DNA of 64,000 nucleotides from Sphingobacterium lactis (GTDB taxonomy: Bacteria; Bacteroidota; Bacteroidia; Sphingobacteriales; Sphingobacteriaceae). The notes below the pieces were generated by a model. The model was not told the origin of the DNA. It made no database searches and saw nothing but the letters and a program-made list of their open reading frames with translations. A program made the translations under genes and the position numbers. Positions 9,523 through 18,424 of the stretch are shown here, in pieces (position 1 is the stretch's first letter; every line of letters begins with the position of its first letter). The stretch is from positions 2,976,001 to 3,040,000 of the forward strand of contig NZ_CP049246.1 in assembly GCF_011046555.1 (NCBI RefSeq), written 5' to 3'.

Positions 9523-10602
9523 TTACAGTTTGCTATTGGAATCAACTGCGTTCAATTCTTCGAAAGCTTGTTTCAAGCGCGTAACAAAAGCTTCCTCACC
9601 TTTACGCAACCAAACACGTGGATCGTAGTATTTTTTGTTAGGTGAGTCTTCGCCTTCCGGGTTACCGATCTGGCTCTGAAGGAAATCATGGTTCTTCGCT
9701 TCATAAGCTCTTACGCCATCCCAGAATGCCCATTGCATATCTGTATCGATGTTCATTTTGATCGCACCGTAGGAAATAGCTTCCTCGATTTCCGCTGGAG
9801 AAGAACCTGAACCACCATGGAACACAAAGTTTACTGGTTTCTCAGCTTGTAAATTGAATTTCTCGCGGATATATTCTTGGGAGTTGTGCAAGATTACAGG
9901 CTGTAACTTAACGTTTCCTGGTTTGTATACACCATGCACATTACCGAATGCAGCAGCAACGGTGAAACGATCCGAAACTTGAGAAAGCTCTTCGAATGCA
10001 TAGGCTACCTCTTCTGGTTGAGTATATAATTTGGAGCTGTCTACATCGGAGTTATCAACGCCATCTTCCTCACCACCTGTTACGCCCAATTCGATTTCAA
10101 TAGTCATGCCCAGTGGTTTCATGCGCTCCAGGTATTTCTTACAAATAGCGATATTTTCTTCCAAAGGTTCTTCCGAAAGATCCAGCATATGTGAAGAGAA
10201 CAAAGGCTTGCCATGCTGTGCGAAAAATTTCTCTCCAGCATCCAATAACCCGTCGATCCATGGCAACAATTTCTTCGCTGCGTGATCCGTATGCAAGATA
10301 ACTGCAACACCGTAATGCTCTGCCAATAAATGAACGTGCTGCGCTGCGGAAATTGCTCCCAAAATACACGCTTGCAAATTATCGTTATTCAACGATTTAC
10401 CAGCATAGAATTGTGCACCACCATTGGATAATTGAATGATAACTGGCGAATTGACAGCCTTTGCTGTTTCCATTACGGCATTGATCGAATCCGTACCGAT
10501 AATGTTAACCGCAGGCAAAGCAAATTTATGCGCTTTCGCTACCTCAAATAGCTCCTGTACTTGATCTCCTGTTAATACTCCTTTGAAATCTTTTAGGCTC
10601 AT
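9523..10602 (-). CDS. fbaA: Class II fructose-1,6-bisphosphate aldolase
   Basis: Zinc-dependent glycolytic and gluconeogenic aldolase, 359 residues, as expected for the class IIA FbaA branch. Visible signatures are HTDHAAKKLLPWIDGLL with metal-binding and catalytic residues, MTIEIELGVTGGEEDGVDN, GNVHGVYKPGNVKLQP and the phosphate-binding loops VFHGGSGSS and NIDTDMQWAFWDGV. It is monocistronic. Two palindromes sit 50-85 bp upstream of the start and may be regulatory. Confidence 0.96.
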   Translation of the reverse strand: MSLKDFKGVLTGDQVQELFEVAKAHKFALPAVNIIGTDSINAVMETAKAVNSPVIIQLSNGGAQFYAGKSLNNDNLQACILGAISAAQHVHLLAEHYGVAVILHTDHAAKKLLPWIDGLLDAGEKFFAQHGKPLFSSHMLDLSEEPLEENIAICKKYLERMKPLGMTIEIELGVTGGEEDGVDNSDVDSSKLYTQPEEVAYAFEELSQVSDRFTVAAAFGNVHGVYKPGNVKLQPVILHNSQEYIREKFNLQAEKPVNFVFHGGSGSSPAEIEEAISYGAIKMNIDTDMQWAFWDGVRAYEAKNHDFLQSQIGNPEGEDSPNKKYYDPRVWLRKGEEAFVTRLKQAFEELNAVDSNSKL

Positions 10603-10650
10603 AGTCTTTTTTCTAATTTTTCAATAATATCAATAAAGATAATCTATTTT

Positions 10651-10687
10651 TATCAATTGATAAAATATAGTGTAAAAAATACACTAT
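10651..10687. promoter_or_regulatory. Two palindromes upstream of the aldolase gene
   Basis: TATCAATTGATA (10651-10662) is a perfect 12-bp palindrome. ATAGTGTA and TACACTAT (10667-10687) form a perfect inverted repeat around five A residues. They lie in the divergent interval between the aldolase gene and the ArsC-like gene, so a dimeric regulator could act on either. The binding protein is unknown. Confidence 0.45.
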
Positions 10688-10730
10688 CATGAATTTTCCC
10701 TTATTCCCTTCCTACAGGCTACAATTAAAT

Positions 10731-10738
10731 TATATTTG
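10731..10738 (+). promoter_or_regulatory. Bacteroidota -7 element (TATATTTG)
   Basis: TATATTTG matches the TAnnTTTG element read by the Bacteroidota primary sigma factor, 43 bp before the ATG of the ArsC-like gene. No convincing -33 TTTG was seen at the usual spacing. Confidence 0.45.
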
Positions 10739-10780
10739 ATATCTTTAGCTGAATATATTCAACACAAAAACCATATTAAA

Positions 10781-11125
10781 ATGCTTCAGGTTTACGGAAT
10801 AAAAAACTGTAATACAGTAAAAAAAGCCATCGATTGGCTGACGGAGAACAACAAAGAATTTACCTTTCACGATTATAAAAAGGAACCCGCTACTCTTGAA
10901 AAGCTTCAAGAATGGGAAAAAGAAGTCTCGTGGGAGCAGCTTCTAAATAAAAAAGGAACGACCTGGAGAAAACTCACCCCTGAAGAACAAACAGCGATTA
11001 CAGATGCGGAGTCCGCCAATGCTGCTTTGTTGAACAACAACAGCATGATCAAAAGACCGGTGATCGAGTCGCCCAAAGGAATCCTTGTGGGTTTCGATGC
11101 GGAAGAATATAAAACCAAATTATAA
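10781..11125 (+). CDS. ArsC/Spx-family (YffB-like) thioredoxin-fold protein
   Basis: A 114-residue protein of the arsenate reductase / Spx superfamily. It starts MLQVYGIKNCNTVKKAIDWL, which has the YGIxNCxTVKKAxxWL signature of the YffB branch with a single N-terminal cysteine. The C-terminal segment IKRPVIESPKGILVGFDAEE is the family's RP-containing strand. YffB proteins are uncharacterised glutathione-linked or regulatory thioredoxin-fold proteins, so arsenate reduction should not be assumed. I start at the ATG at 10781; a TTG further upstream would add residues lacking homology. The M1 peptidase gene follows 6 bp downstream, probably in one transcript. Confidence 0.88.
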   Translation: MLQVYGIKNCNTVKKAIDWLTENNKEFTFHDYKKEPATLEKLQEWEKEVSWEQLLNKKGTTWRKLTPEEQTAITDAESANAALLNNNSMIKRPVIESPKGILVGFDAEEYKTKL

Positions 11126-11131
11126 CAACAT

Positions 11132-13096
11132 ATGAATAGATCTATAGTAAAGCTTTCTTTAGCCCTCTGCCTATTGTCTGCCGGGTTCCAAGAGACCTCT
11201 TTTGCACAGACCAAATCGGAAAGTGTATATGATTACAAAGAGGCCTTCAGACCTGGTTTTTACAATACGAATGGCAATGTGTATCGGTCAGCTTCTGGAA
11301 AACCCGGCCATGAATATTGGCAGAATGCAGCGAGCTACGATATTAAGGTCAGCTTGGATGATAAAACCCGCCAAGTTAAGGGTACTGTGAAAATCATGTA
11401 CACCAATAACAGTCCTGATCAATTGGATTTTATATGGCTTCAGTTGGAGCAGAACTTATTCAACCAAAGTTCCATCGGTCAAGCGGTTGTCCCGATGACA
11501 AACAGCCGATATGGCGATTCAGCCACGGACTTTAATGGTGGTTATGCCATAACCAATGTGACTGGTGGTGGCAAAAAGGATGTCAAGTACAGCATTAACG
11601 ACACGCGTATGCGTATCGATTTACCTACGCCATTGGCACCGAAAGGTGGTAAAACGGAAATCACGATGGATTTCGCGTACACCGTTCCGGAATACGGCGC
11701 TGACCGCACCGGTATTTTACCGACGGAGAACGGCGACATCTATGCAATTGCACAATGGTATCCAAAAGTATCGGTATACGATGATATCACCGGATGGAAT
11801 GCCCTTCCTTACACCGGACCGGGTGAGTTCTATATGGAATATGGCGATTTCAATGTAGAGATAACAGCACCTGCAAACCACATCGTGGTCATGGGCGGCG
11901 AGCTCCTGAACCCGCAGGACGTCTGGACCAAAGAACAACTGGACCGGTACAATAAAGCGAAATCCAGCGATGAAACTGTCCTTATCCGTTCACAGGAGGA
12001 GGTGACCAATCCCAATTCGAGACCGAATAAAGGAACGCTGACCTGGAAATACCGTTTGGAAAATGCACGTGATGTCGCATGGGCTTCTTCTAAAGCGTTT
12101 ATCATCGATGGCGCGCAGATCAACCTTCCTAGTGGAAAGAAATCATTGGCACTTTCTGCTTATCCGAAGGAAAGCAATGGTGGCAATGCCTGGGAGCGTT
12201 CGACGGAATACACCAAGGCCTCCATTGAATACTATTCGAAGAAATGGATGGAATACCCTTACCCTGTCGCAGTCAATGTGGCTAGCAACGTAGGTGGTAT
12301 GGAATACCCTGCCATTGTTTTCTGTGGCAGTAAGGCCAAAGCTGGTAGCCTTTGGGGCGTTACGGATCATGAATTTGGACACATCTGGTTTCCAATGATC
12401 GTAGGCTCAAATGAACGCCTTTATGCATGGATGGACGAAGGATTCAACACCTTCATCAACGAACTATCGACAGAAGTGTTCAACAAAGGCGAATACCACC
12501 GGAAAATGGGTAGCATGAATTTTGCGGCAAAAGCCTTGATGCACCCGAACTTGGAACCGATCATGGTTTCACCTCAAGGGATGAAAGAGCGTAACATTGG
12601 CTTATTAGCGTATTACAAGCCAGGATATGCATTACGCATCCTTCGCGATGAGGTTATCGGTGCGGAACGTTTTGATGCTGCATTCAAGAAATACATCGAA
12701 TATTGGGCATATAAGCACCCGACTCCTGAAGATTTCTTCAGAACGATCGAAAATGAAACCGGAGAGAACCTGAATTGGTTCTGGCGTGGATGGTTCGTGA
12801 ACAACTGGCAATTGGATCAGGCAATCTCAGATGTGAGCTACGTGGAATTGGACCCTAAAAAAGGAGCAGTAATCACCGTACAGAACCTTCAGAAAATGGC
12901 CATGCCGGTGGTATTGGAAGCGACTTTGGAAAGTGGAAAGAAAGTACGCCATAAATTACCGGTAGAGGTTTGGGAGCGGAATAATTCATGGCGCTTCGTC
13001 ATGAAAACAGACGAGAAGATTAAAAGTATAACAATCGATCCAGACGAGGTTTACCCGGATACCAACCCGGATAACAATGTGTGGAAAGCAAAATAA
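11132..13096 (+). CDS. M1 family zinc metallopeptidase, exported
   Basis: Gluzincin aminopeptidase of family M1, 654 residues with an N-terminal signal peptide ([15 protein letters not shown]). The substrate-recognition motif is the GGMEYP variant of GAMEN at about residue 390. The zinc site [10 protein letters not shown] at about residue 412 is followed by the third ligand in WMDEGFNTF, as the family requires. A C-terminal domain with Ig-like features follows ([19 protein letters not shown]). Likely role: periplasmic peptide trimming. It lies 6 bp after the ArsC-like gene and 2 bp before a regulatory-domain protein, so the three form an operon. Confidence 0.92.
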   Translation: MNRSIVKLSLALCLLSAGFQETSFAQTKSESVYDYKEAFRPGFYNTNGNVYRSASGKPGHEYWQNAASYDIKVSLDDKTRQVKGTVKIMYTNNSPDQLDFIWLQLEQNLFNQSSIGQAVVPMTNSRYGDSATDFNGGYAITNVTGGGKKDVKYSINDTRMRIDLPTPLAPKGGKTEITMDFAYTVPEYGADRTGILPTENGDIYAIAQWYPKVSVYDDITGWNALPYTGPGEFYMEYGDFNVEITAPANHIVVMGGELLNPQDVWTKEQLDRYNKAKSSDETVLIRSQEEVTNPNSRPNKGTLTWKYRLENARDVAWASSKAFIIDGAQINLPSGKKSLALSAYPKESNGGNAWERSTEYTKASIEYYSKKWMEYPYPVAVNVASNVGGMEYPAIVFCGSKAKAGSLWGVTDHEFGHIWFPMIVGSNERLYAWMDEGFNTFINELSTEVFNKGEYHRKMGSMNFAAKALMHPNLEPIMVSPQGMKERNIGLLAYYKPGYALRILRDEVIGAERFDAAFKKYIEYWAYKHPTPEDFFRTIENETGENLNWFWRGWFVNNWQLDQAISDVSYVELDPKKGAVITVQNLQKMAMPVVLEATLESGKKVRHKLPVEVWERNNSWRFVMKTDEKIKSITIDPDEVYPDTNPDNNVWKAK

Positions 13097-13098
13097 AA

Positions 13099-13803
13099 AT
13101 GGAAAAAATTAAAGGAATATGTATCGTTGTGGTATTGCTTTGCTGCAATATGGCAGCTTCATTTGCGCAAGAGATCAAGGGTATTGTCTATGACTTGGAA
13201 ACCAGCAAAAAGCTGGGCGAGGTTGAGATTAAAAACTTAAGGACCAAAGATGTTACCAAGACGGACCTACAGGGAAACTTTAGCATTCCTGGTAAACTGA
13301 ATGACCACCTGAGCCTGATGGTTCAGGGTTATGACCGTGATACGGCTTTCATCTATCAGGAGGGTGTCAATCGCATCTACCTCGTCAATGACAAATCTGT
13401 CCTCACGATTGATGAAATCGTGATCACCAAGATGACCGATAGCCGATTGACACAGGAAATCGAACGTGCCGAAAACAACAGTAAAGCCGTCGAAACGAGT
13501 AGTACCCGCGGAGGATTGCGGATCTCCCCTTCCCGTCTTTTCGGCAAGGAAGCCAAGCAAGCGCGCCGGTCTATTGAGATCCTGCAACTGGAGCGGGAAA
13601 AGCGAAATGTGGACCGTGTTTTCACGGATGATCGTATCCTGAGTCTCATTCCAATGGAAAAACAGGAATTGCTGCTCTTTAAAGATGGATATCGCCCGAC
13701 TTATGAATTCGTAAGACAGGCTTCTCCGGAAGATATGACCGCTTACATCATGGATGCTTACGCAAAGTTCAAAAAGAACAAGCAAGAATCACTTAAAAAT
13801 TAA
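13099..13803 (+). CDS. Exported protein with carboxypeptidase-like regulatory domain
   Basis: A 234-residue protein with a signal peptide (VVVLLCCNMAASFAQ) followed at about residues 27-105 by a carboxypeptidase-regulatory-like beta-sandwich (GIVYDLETSKKLGEVEIKNL ... DLQGNFSIPG). The C-terminal half is charged and helical (SRLTQEIERAENNSKAVE). There is no barrel, so it is not a transporter; it may be a periplasmic or envelope accessory protein. The ATG at 13099 follows the M1 stop by 2 bp and is preferred over an upstream in-frame GTG inside the M1 gene. Function unknown. Confidence 0.75.
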   Translation: MEKIKGICIVVVLLCCNMAASFAQEIKGIVYDLETSKKLGEVEIKNLRTKDVTKTDLQGNFSIPGKLNDHLSLMVQGYDRDTAFIYQEGVNRIYLVNDKSVLTIDEIVITKMTDSRLTQEIERAENNSKAVETSSTRGGLRISPSRLFGKEAKQARRSIEILQLEREKRNVDRVFTDDRILSLIPMEKQELLLFKDGYRPTYEFVRQASPEDMTAYIMDAYAKFKKNKQESLKN

Positions 13804-13842
13804 ATCGTATTCCTAAACTATTCCAGCAATAGTTTGTTAAGA

Positions 13843-13890
13843 AAACAGGTCGTCCCAAGTTGTTTACAACAAGGACCACCTGTTTTTTTT
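13843..13890 (+). terminator. Terminator after the M1 operon
   Basis: Arms AAACAGGT and ACCTGTTT enclose further pairing (GTCC/GGAC, TTGT/ACAA) and are followed by eight T residues. It ends just before the NAD(P)-binding protein gene. Confidence 0.8.
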
Positions 13891-13907
13891 ATCATAAATT
13901 TTATAAA

Positions 13908-14558
13908 ATGAAGGTAGCATTAATAGGTGCCACGGGTTTTGTTGGCTCCCATATTTTGGAAGAATTGATCCATAGAAATATTGAAGTAACGGCTATAGCA
14001 CGTGATGTCGAGTCCTTAAAGGACAAAGCAGGTGTTATTGCCATCCAGTTGAATGTGAATGAGGCTGACCAATTGAGTTCTATCCTCAAAGGCAATGACG
14101 CAGTGATCTCCGCATTCAATGCCGGTTGGGATAACCCGAATCTATATGACGATTTCCTGTCGGGTTATCGCCATATCCTGACCGAAGTTGAAGAGTCCGG
14201 TGTCAAGCGGTTGATCGTTATCGGTGGAGCCGGAAGTCTTTTGACGGATGAGGGCACCAGGATTGTGGATGGAAAGGACTTTCCAAAAGCATTTAAACCT
14301 GGAGCATTGGCAGCAGCTGATTTCTATGAAGTCCTGCAGCGTGAAAATGAATTGGATTGGACCTTCTTCAGCCCAGCCATCGAAATGAACAAGGACACCA
14401 AGGGAAAAAGAACCGGCAAATACAGAACCGGCATGGATCATCCTGTTGTTGACCACGAGGGACATTCCAGATTATCCGTTCAGGATCTGGCCGTTGCCAT
14501 CGTTGATGAACTGGAAAACAATAAATTTATAAAGCAGCGGTTTACAGCTGGTTATTAG
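13908..14558 (+). CDS. NAD(P)-binding SDR-like protein (NmrA/NAD(P)H-binding type)
   Basis: A 216-residue atypical short-chain dehydrogenase. The dinucleotide motif GATGFVGSHILEEL is at the N-terminus (residues about 7-20). RLIVIGGAGSL marks the central sheet, and the end DHEGHSRLSVQDLAVAIVDE is typical of the NAD(P)H-binding family (PF13460). The classical YxxxK catalytic pair is not seen, which fits this branch. Substrate unknown; a cytosolic redox or sensor role is plausible. I start at ATG 13908 because the dinucleotide motif follows at once; upstream in-frame sequence overlaps the terminator. Confidence 0.85.
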   Translation: MKVALIGATGFVGSHILEELIHRNIEVTAIARDVESLKDKAGVIAIQLNVNEADQLSSILKGNDAVISAFNAGWDNPNLYDDFLSGYRHILTEVEESGVKRLIVIGGAGSLLTDEGTRIVDGKDFPKAFKPGALAAADFYEVLQRENELDWTFFSPAIEMNKDTKGKRTGKYRTGMDHPVVDHEGHSRLSVQDLAVAIVDELENNKFIKQRFTAGY

Positions 14559-14570
14559 GCTGTATTTGAA

Positions 14571-15122
14571 CTACTGCGCCAATAGTTTACTGATTTTTAA
14601 ATAGCCCACTTCCAACCGGTCTTCAGGTAATTCAGCATCAGGTTGCAACTGCAAACTGTACTTTTCCTTGAAGGCCTGTGGAAGCATATCCGTGATTTCA
14701 TAGATATCATCCACGTCTATACCATATTTATCATCGATATGCGAAGATGTATGGTGCTTCCACCACACCGATTCTTTAGCCTGTTTCGTGGCTTCAGCCA
14801 AATTTGACGCCACCACCAGCTGTTTGTAATGGTACTCCTCCATATCTTCGGGCTTGTAACCTCCAAGATTAACAAAATATAATCTCTCTTCAGGTGTATT
14901 ATCCTCCGCACCACGTTCTACCACCTGAATGCGAAACCCATCAACCTTGGTCACCTTCCGCCAGGAATCAATATGCATCTTCCCTTCAAGTGCAGGCCAA
15001 AAGGCATGCAGGGCCGGCACCAATTCTTTTAGTTCTGCTGCAATCCCAAAAAACACATCGTGCTGTTCGGTAAAGCGACCATCCAGTTTTCCGCCGATAA
15101 CCAGCATAAATAAGTAGTTCAT
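14571..15122 (-). CDS. DUF1543 domain protein
   Basis: A 183-residue protein starting MNYLFMLVIGGKLDGRFTEQ, the typical opening of DUF1543 proteins. A second repeat-like half (YFVNLGGYKPEDMEEYHYKQ) follows. No signal peptide, membrane segment or catalytic motif is visible. Function unknown. It converges with the SDR-like gene (12 bp between stops) and is divergent from the serine hydrolase gene. Confidence 0.8.
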   Translation of the reverse strand: MNYLFMLVIGGKLDGRFTEQHDVFFGIAAELKELVPALHAFWPALEGKMHIDSWRKVTKVDGFRIQVVERGAEDNTPEERLYFVNLGGYKPEDMEEYHYKQLVVASNLAEATKQAKESVWWKHHTSSHIDDKYGIDVDDIYEITDMLPQAFKEKYSLQLQPDAELPEDRLEVGYLKISKLLAQ

Positions 15123-15182
15123 TCGTGGTTCTTCATCATGTAATCCGTAAATTCGAATACATTTTAAATTTAAACCTTATCT

Positions 15183-16079
15183 ATGAAAAATTCAGTTGCA
15201 TTTTTATTTTTATTGCTGCTCCAAATAGGAAATCTGCATGCTCAGCGAACGGACAAAGCCTTAGAAAAGAAAATTCATGCAGCGATTGCGGAGTTTCAGG
15301 GAGAGTTCGCTTTCTACAGCAAGCATCTGAAGCAGCATAAAGAGGTCGCCATCAATGCTGATGAATTGTACCCAACGGCAAGTGTGGTCAAGATCCCGAT
15401 CCTGGTCGGTGTTTTCCAAAAAATCGCGAATGGAGAACTCCGACTGGACCAACAACTCACCTACCGGGACTCAAGGGCCTATGGAGGTTCTGGCATCATG
15501 CAGTTCTATAAGGACAGTACGCAGACCGACCTGGCAACACTTATCGGGTTGATGTTGAGTTACAGCGACAATGTGACCTCCATTTGGTGCCAGGAACTCG
15601 CTGGAGGCGGTCTTGCTATTAACCCAATCATGGAATCATTGGACCTGAAATATACCAAAGTGAATTCCAGAACAGCAGGTCGTGAAGAAGATTGGAAAAA
15701 ATATGGCTGGGGACAGACCACGGCCCGGGAGATGTCACAACTCTTGGAGAAGATTCGTCTCGGTAAAGTGATTTCCCCCCAATATTCGGATAAAATGTAC
15801 CGTTTTCTGAAAAATCAGTTTTACAACGGCCGGTCCCTATCGCAGTTTCCAGCTGAGATCAATTGCATCAGCAAAACAGGATCCTTGGAAGATGTCCGCA
15901 CAGAGACTGTCCTGGTGAATGCCCCACATGGTGATTTCGTATTTACGCTACTTACGAAAAACAACAAAGATCAAAGTTGGGACAATACCAATGAAGCAGA
16001 AATCCTGACGCGGAAAATTGCCAATATTATCTGGAATCACTATGAAGAAAACTATACACCCTATCCTCCCGTCAATTAG
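15183..16079 (+). CDS. Class A beta-lactamase-like serine hydrolase
   Basis: A 298-residue exported penicillin-binding-fold enzyme with a signal peptide at residues 1-20 (FLLLLQIGNLHAQ). The active-site motifs are in the right order: SVVK (SxxK, about residue 67), YSDNV (SDN, about 128) and SKTGSLEDV (KTG, about 232). An omega-loop-like segment SRTAGREEDW lies between. This is the Beta-lactamase2 family (PF13354), which includes true class A enzymes and non-lactamase hydrolases, so resistance cannot be inferred from sequence alone. It is monocistronic. Confidence 0.87.
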   Translation: MKNSVAFLFLLLLQIGNLHAQRTDKALEKKIHAAIAEFQGEFAFYSKHLKQHKEVAINADELYPTASVVKIPILVGVFQKIANGELRLDQQLTYRDSRAYGGSGIMQFYKDSTQTDLATLIGLMLSYSDNVTSIWCQELAGGGLAINPIMESLDLKYTKVNSRTAGREEDWKKYGWGQTTAREMSQLLEKIRLGKVISPQYSDKMYRFLKNQFYNGRSLSQFPAEINCISKTGSLEDVRTETVLVNAPHGDFVFTLLTKNNKDQSWDNTNEAEILTRKIANIIWNHYEENYTPYPPVN

Positions 16080-16147
16080 CTAGCTGCTCTAATAATGATA
16101 TCCATTACTTTTCAACCACTATTCGGACAAATTAATCGCAAATGATG

Positions 16148-16155
16148 TATCTTTG
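16148..16155 (+). promoter_or_regulatory. Bacteroidota -7 element (TATCTTTG)
   Basis: TATCTTTG matches TAnnTTTG and lies 19 bp before the ATG of the Rrf2 gene, giving a very short leader. An autoregulatory Rrf2 dimer could bind here, but no clear operator palindrome was identified by eye. Confidence 0.55.
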
Positions 16156-16174
16156 TATTACAGGATAAAAGACT

Positions 16175-16609
16175 ATGATTTCAAAAGCATGTGAACACGG
16201 CATCAAGGCGCTGATTTATGTGGCGACCCAATCCATGGAAAAACACCGTGTCAAGATTGGCGAACTGGCCCAACATACGGGAACCCCTGAAGCATTTACA
16301 GCTAAAGTATTAAGTAAGTTAGCTAACGATAACTTATTGAATTCCATAAAGGGTCCTTTCGGAGGTTTTGAAATGACGGAATCCCAAATCAGAAATACAA
16401 CGGTTTCCGATGTAGTAAAATCTGTGGATGGCGATAAGCTTTTTGTAGGCTGTGCATTGGGATTGGAATCATGTAATGACGACCGCCCCTGTCCGATGCA
16501 TGCCCACTTTGTACAGATCAGAACGGACCTCAAGAACATGATGGAACAGACCAGCATCTATGATTTGGCAATGGGTCTTAAGTCCGGGGAAACCATTTTA
16601 ATTCGATAA
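16175..16609 (+). CDS. Rrf2 family Fe-S transcription regulator (NsrR-like)
   Basis: A 144-residue winged-helix Rrf2 protein. The N-terminal part has ACEHGIKALIYVATQS, and the wing GPFGGFEM follows the recognition helix. Three cysteines at positions 93, 100 and 106 (CALGLESCNDDRPC) are spaced like the cluster ligands of IscR/NsrR proteins. Its stop lies 11 bp from the truncated haemoglobin gene, so it most likely senses nitric oxide or redox stress through a labile Fe-S cluster and represses its own operon. NsrR versus IscR cannot be settled from sequence alone; the neighbour favours NsrR. Confidence 0.88.
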   Translation: MISKACEHGIKALIYVATQSMEKHRVKIGELAQHTGTPEAFTAKVLSKLANDNLLNSIKGPFGGFEMTESQIRNTTVSDVVKSVDGDKLFVGCALGLESCNDDRPCPMHAHFVQIRTDLKNMMEQTSIYDLAMGLKSGETILIR

Positions 16610-16620
16610 ACAACAAGCAG

Positions 16621-17007
16621 ATGGAACGTGAGGATATCAAAAATTTAGCGGACATCCAGATTTTGGTGGATACCTTCTACGATACTATCCGAAAGGACCA
16701 ATTACTGGGTCCTATTTTCGATGGCATTATACAAGACCGTTGGCCAGAGCACCTGGAAAAAATGTACCGCTTTTGGCAGACGGTGTTGCTGGAAGAACAC
16801 ACATATTATGGAAGTCCATTTCCACCGCATGCAAAAATGCCCATCCAAAAAGAACATTTTGACCGGTGGATCCAACTGTTCACCCAAACTGTAGATGCAC
16901 TCTATACCGGAGAAACTGCTGATCGAGCAAAATGGCAGGGAAATAGAATGGCGGAGATGTTCCAGTTCAAAATTCAGCATCTAAACGGAATGAACAACTT
17001 GGTTTAA
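16621..17007 (+). CDS. Group III truncated haemoglobin
   Basis: A 128-residue globin of the 2-on-2 truncated type, group III (trHbP/CtrHb). It shows the early segment LVDTFYDTIRKDQLLGPIFD, the helix WPEHLEKMYRFWQTVLL, and the proximal His at residue 79 in KEHFDRWIQLF. Group III globins bind O2 and NO and are associated with NO detoxification or redox chemistry. It is the second gene of an operon with the Rrf2 regulator and ends at a strong bidirectional terminator. Confidence 0.92.
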   Translation: MEREDIKNLADIQILVDTFYDTIRKDQLLGPIFDGIIQDRWPEHLEKMYRFWQTVLLEEHTYYGSPFPPHAKMPIQKEHFDRWIQLFTQTVDALYTGETADRAKWQGNRMAEMFQFKIQHLNGMNNLV

Positions 17008-17018
17008 GCTATAGATAT

Positions 17019-17055
17019 AACATAAAAAGACCCTTTGTCAGGGTCTTTTTATGTT
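17019..17055. terminator. Bidirectional terminator between globin and GH88 genes
   Basis: Perfect 16-bp arms AACATAAAAAGACCCT (17019-17034) and AGGGTCTTTTTATGTT (17040-17055) around a 5-nt loop. It sits between convergent genes and has A and T runs on both sides. Confidence 0.9.
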
Positions 17056-17090
17056 AATACACAGTCTTTTAAAATGCCTAATGCAAATTA

Positions 17091-18329
17091 TTACTTTATC
17101 ACCGTTTCACCATTCAGCATACGCTGATACCGCAGCAAGGCCTCCACATAATAATAATCAGCATAGGTTAATGGGACGTCTACTTCAGAATTTAATGGCA
17201 GGGCTCCCACGCTATGCAGCAATAAGAACCCTCCGTTTTCCCCTTTTTTAGCGAAATAGGTCGGTGAGGATAGATTCTTCAATAACGTCTCTGCCTTCTT
17301 CAGGTATTCAGCAGATTCATTTCCTTTGGTATATAATGATAATTCCAATAATGCCGAAGCATATAGCGCACCTGCTGAAACATCCCGTAAATCTTTATTT
17401 GCATACATCTTATCATCTGTCGGAATCTTGTCTTTATCGAAATCCCAATATGGAACCAAATCCTCGGGCAGATTAGGGCTTTTCAAGATATACTTCGCTA
17501 TGTTTCTTGCTTGGTTCAAGTATTCTTTCTTCTTGGTTTCGCGGTACATCATGGTATAGCCGTACAACGCCCAGGCTTGACCACGCGCCCATGCAGACTC
17601 ATCGAATGCGCCCTGATGTGTCTTCTTCTCATTTACTTCCCCCGTTTCGGGATTATAATCCACAACATGGTACGAACTGTAGTCTTTTCGGAAATGGTGT
17701 TTTATGGTTTTATCGGCATGCTTAATCGCCATTTCGCTATATTTTGGATTTCCAGTAATCTTGCTCATCTGCATGAGAAACTCGAGGTTCATCATGTTAT
17801 CAATGATTACAGGATATTTCCAGGTGCCATGGTTCCATGATTTAATCAAATTCACCTTGGGGTTGAAACGGCTGGCCAATGATTCCGCCCCGGTTGCCAG
17901 GATGGGTTCATATTTGGCCGAATCCCCTGTCAGGCGCAATGCATTTCCGAAACTACAGAAGAGCATAAAGCCAAGATCATGCGTTCCTTTGTTATACTGT
18001 TCCTTTTCGAGGTGCTTTAATTTTGCGACAGCCAGATCCTGCAGCTCCTGATCCTTATTTGCTTCGGACAGCAACAGCAACGTGCCTGGATAGAAACCAG
18101 AACACCACCATGTGGAATTGGAGAACTTTGGTTGATTTTTTTCAAAGGTTTTGGGAAAGGCATCCTCCGGTGTCAATGCAGCCAGCACACGTATCTGTTC
18201 ACCTGACGCTTTCAATTGATTGTCAATAAATGACTTATCCAAACTTAACTTTTGTTTCGTTTGCGCCTGTAAGGCCGAGGTCCCGAGCATGGCAAGCAGG
18301 CCACAGACCACTAATGGAATCTTTTTCAT
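17091..18329 (-). CDS. GH88 unsaturated glucuronyl/rhamnogalacturonyl hydrolase
   Basis: Predicted family GH88 unsaturated uronyl hydrolase (GH105 is a close relative), 412 residues with a signal peptide (LAMLGTSALQAQ). It hydrates the 4,5-unsaturated uronic acid left by polysaccharide lyases and so releases the sugar. Family features are the central IIDNMMNLEFLMQMS with its catalytic Asp, the DESAWARGQAWALYGYTMMY block and LVPYWDFDKDKIP. It is the last gene of the minus-strand uronate operon. The lyase that makes its substrate is not in the window, so pectin, glycosaminoglycan or ulvan as source is open. Confidence 0.92.
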   Translation of the reverse strand: MKKIPLVVCGLLAMLGTSALQAQTKQKLSLDKSFIDNQLKASGEQIRVLAALTPEDAFPKTFEKNQPKFSNSTWWCSGFYPGTLLLLSEANKDQELQDLAVAKLKHLEKEQYNKGTHDLGFMLFCSFGNALRLTGDSAKYEPILATGAESLASRFNPKVNLIKSWNHGTWKYPVIIDNMMNLEFLMQMSKITGNPKYSEMAIKHADKTIKHHFRKDYSSYHVVDYNPETGEVNEKKTHQGAFDESAWARGQAWALYGYTMMYRETKKKEYLNQARNIAKYILKSPNLPEDLVPYWDFDKDKIPTDDKMYANKDLRDVSAGALYASALLELSLYTKGNESAEYLKKAETLLKNLSSPTYFAKKGENGGFLLLHSVGALPLNSEVDVPLTYADYYYVEALLRYQRMLNGETVIK

Positions 18330-18424
18330 CTAATTTTTGGTTTTATTTTTTAAGGTTTTTAGGGTTTATTTTTAGGTTAGCAACACGCCACTTGGATTCG
18401 GCGGCGTGCTGCTCGATGGAAGTT

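Noticed and set aside
15183..16079. Calling the serine hydrolase a confirmed resistance beta-lactamase
   Set aside because: SxxK, SDN and KTG motifs are shared with non-lactamase family members, and no clear class A omega-loop ExxLN was seen.
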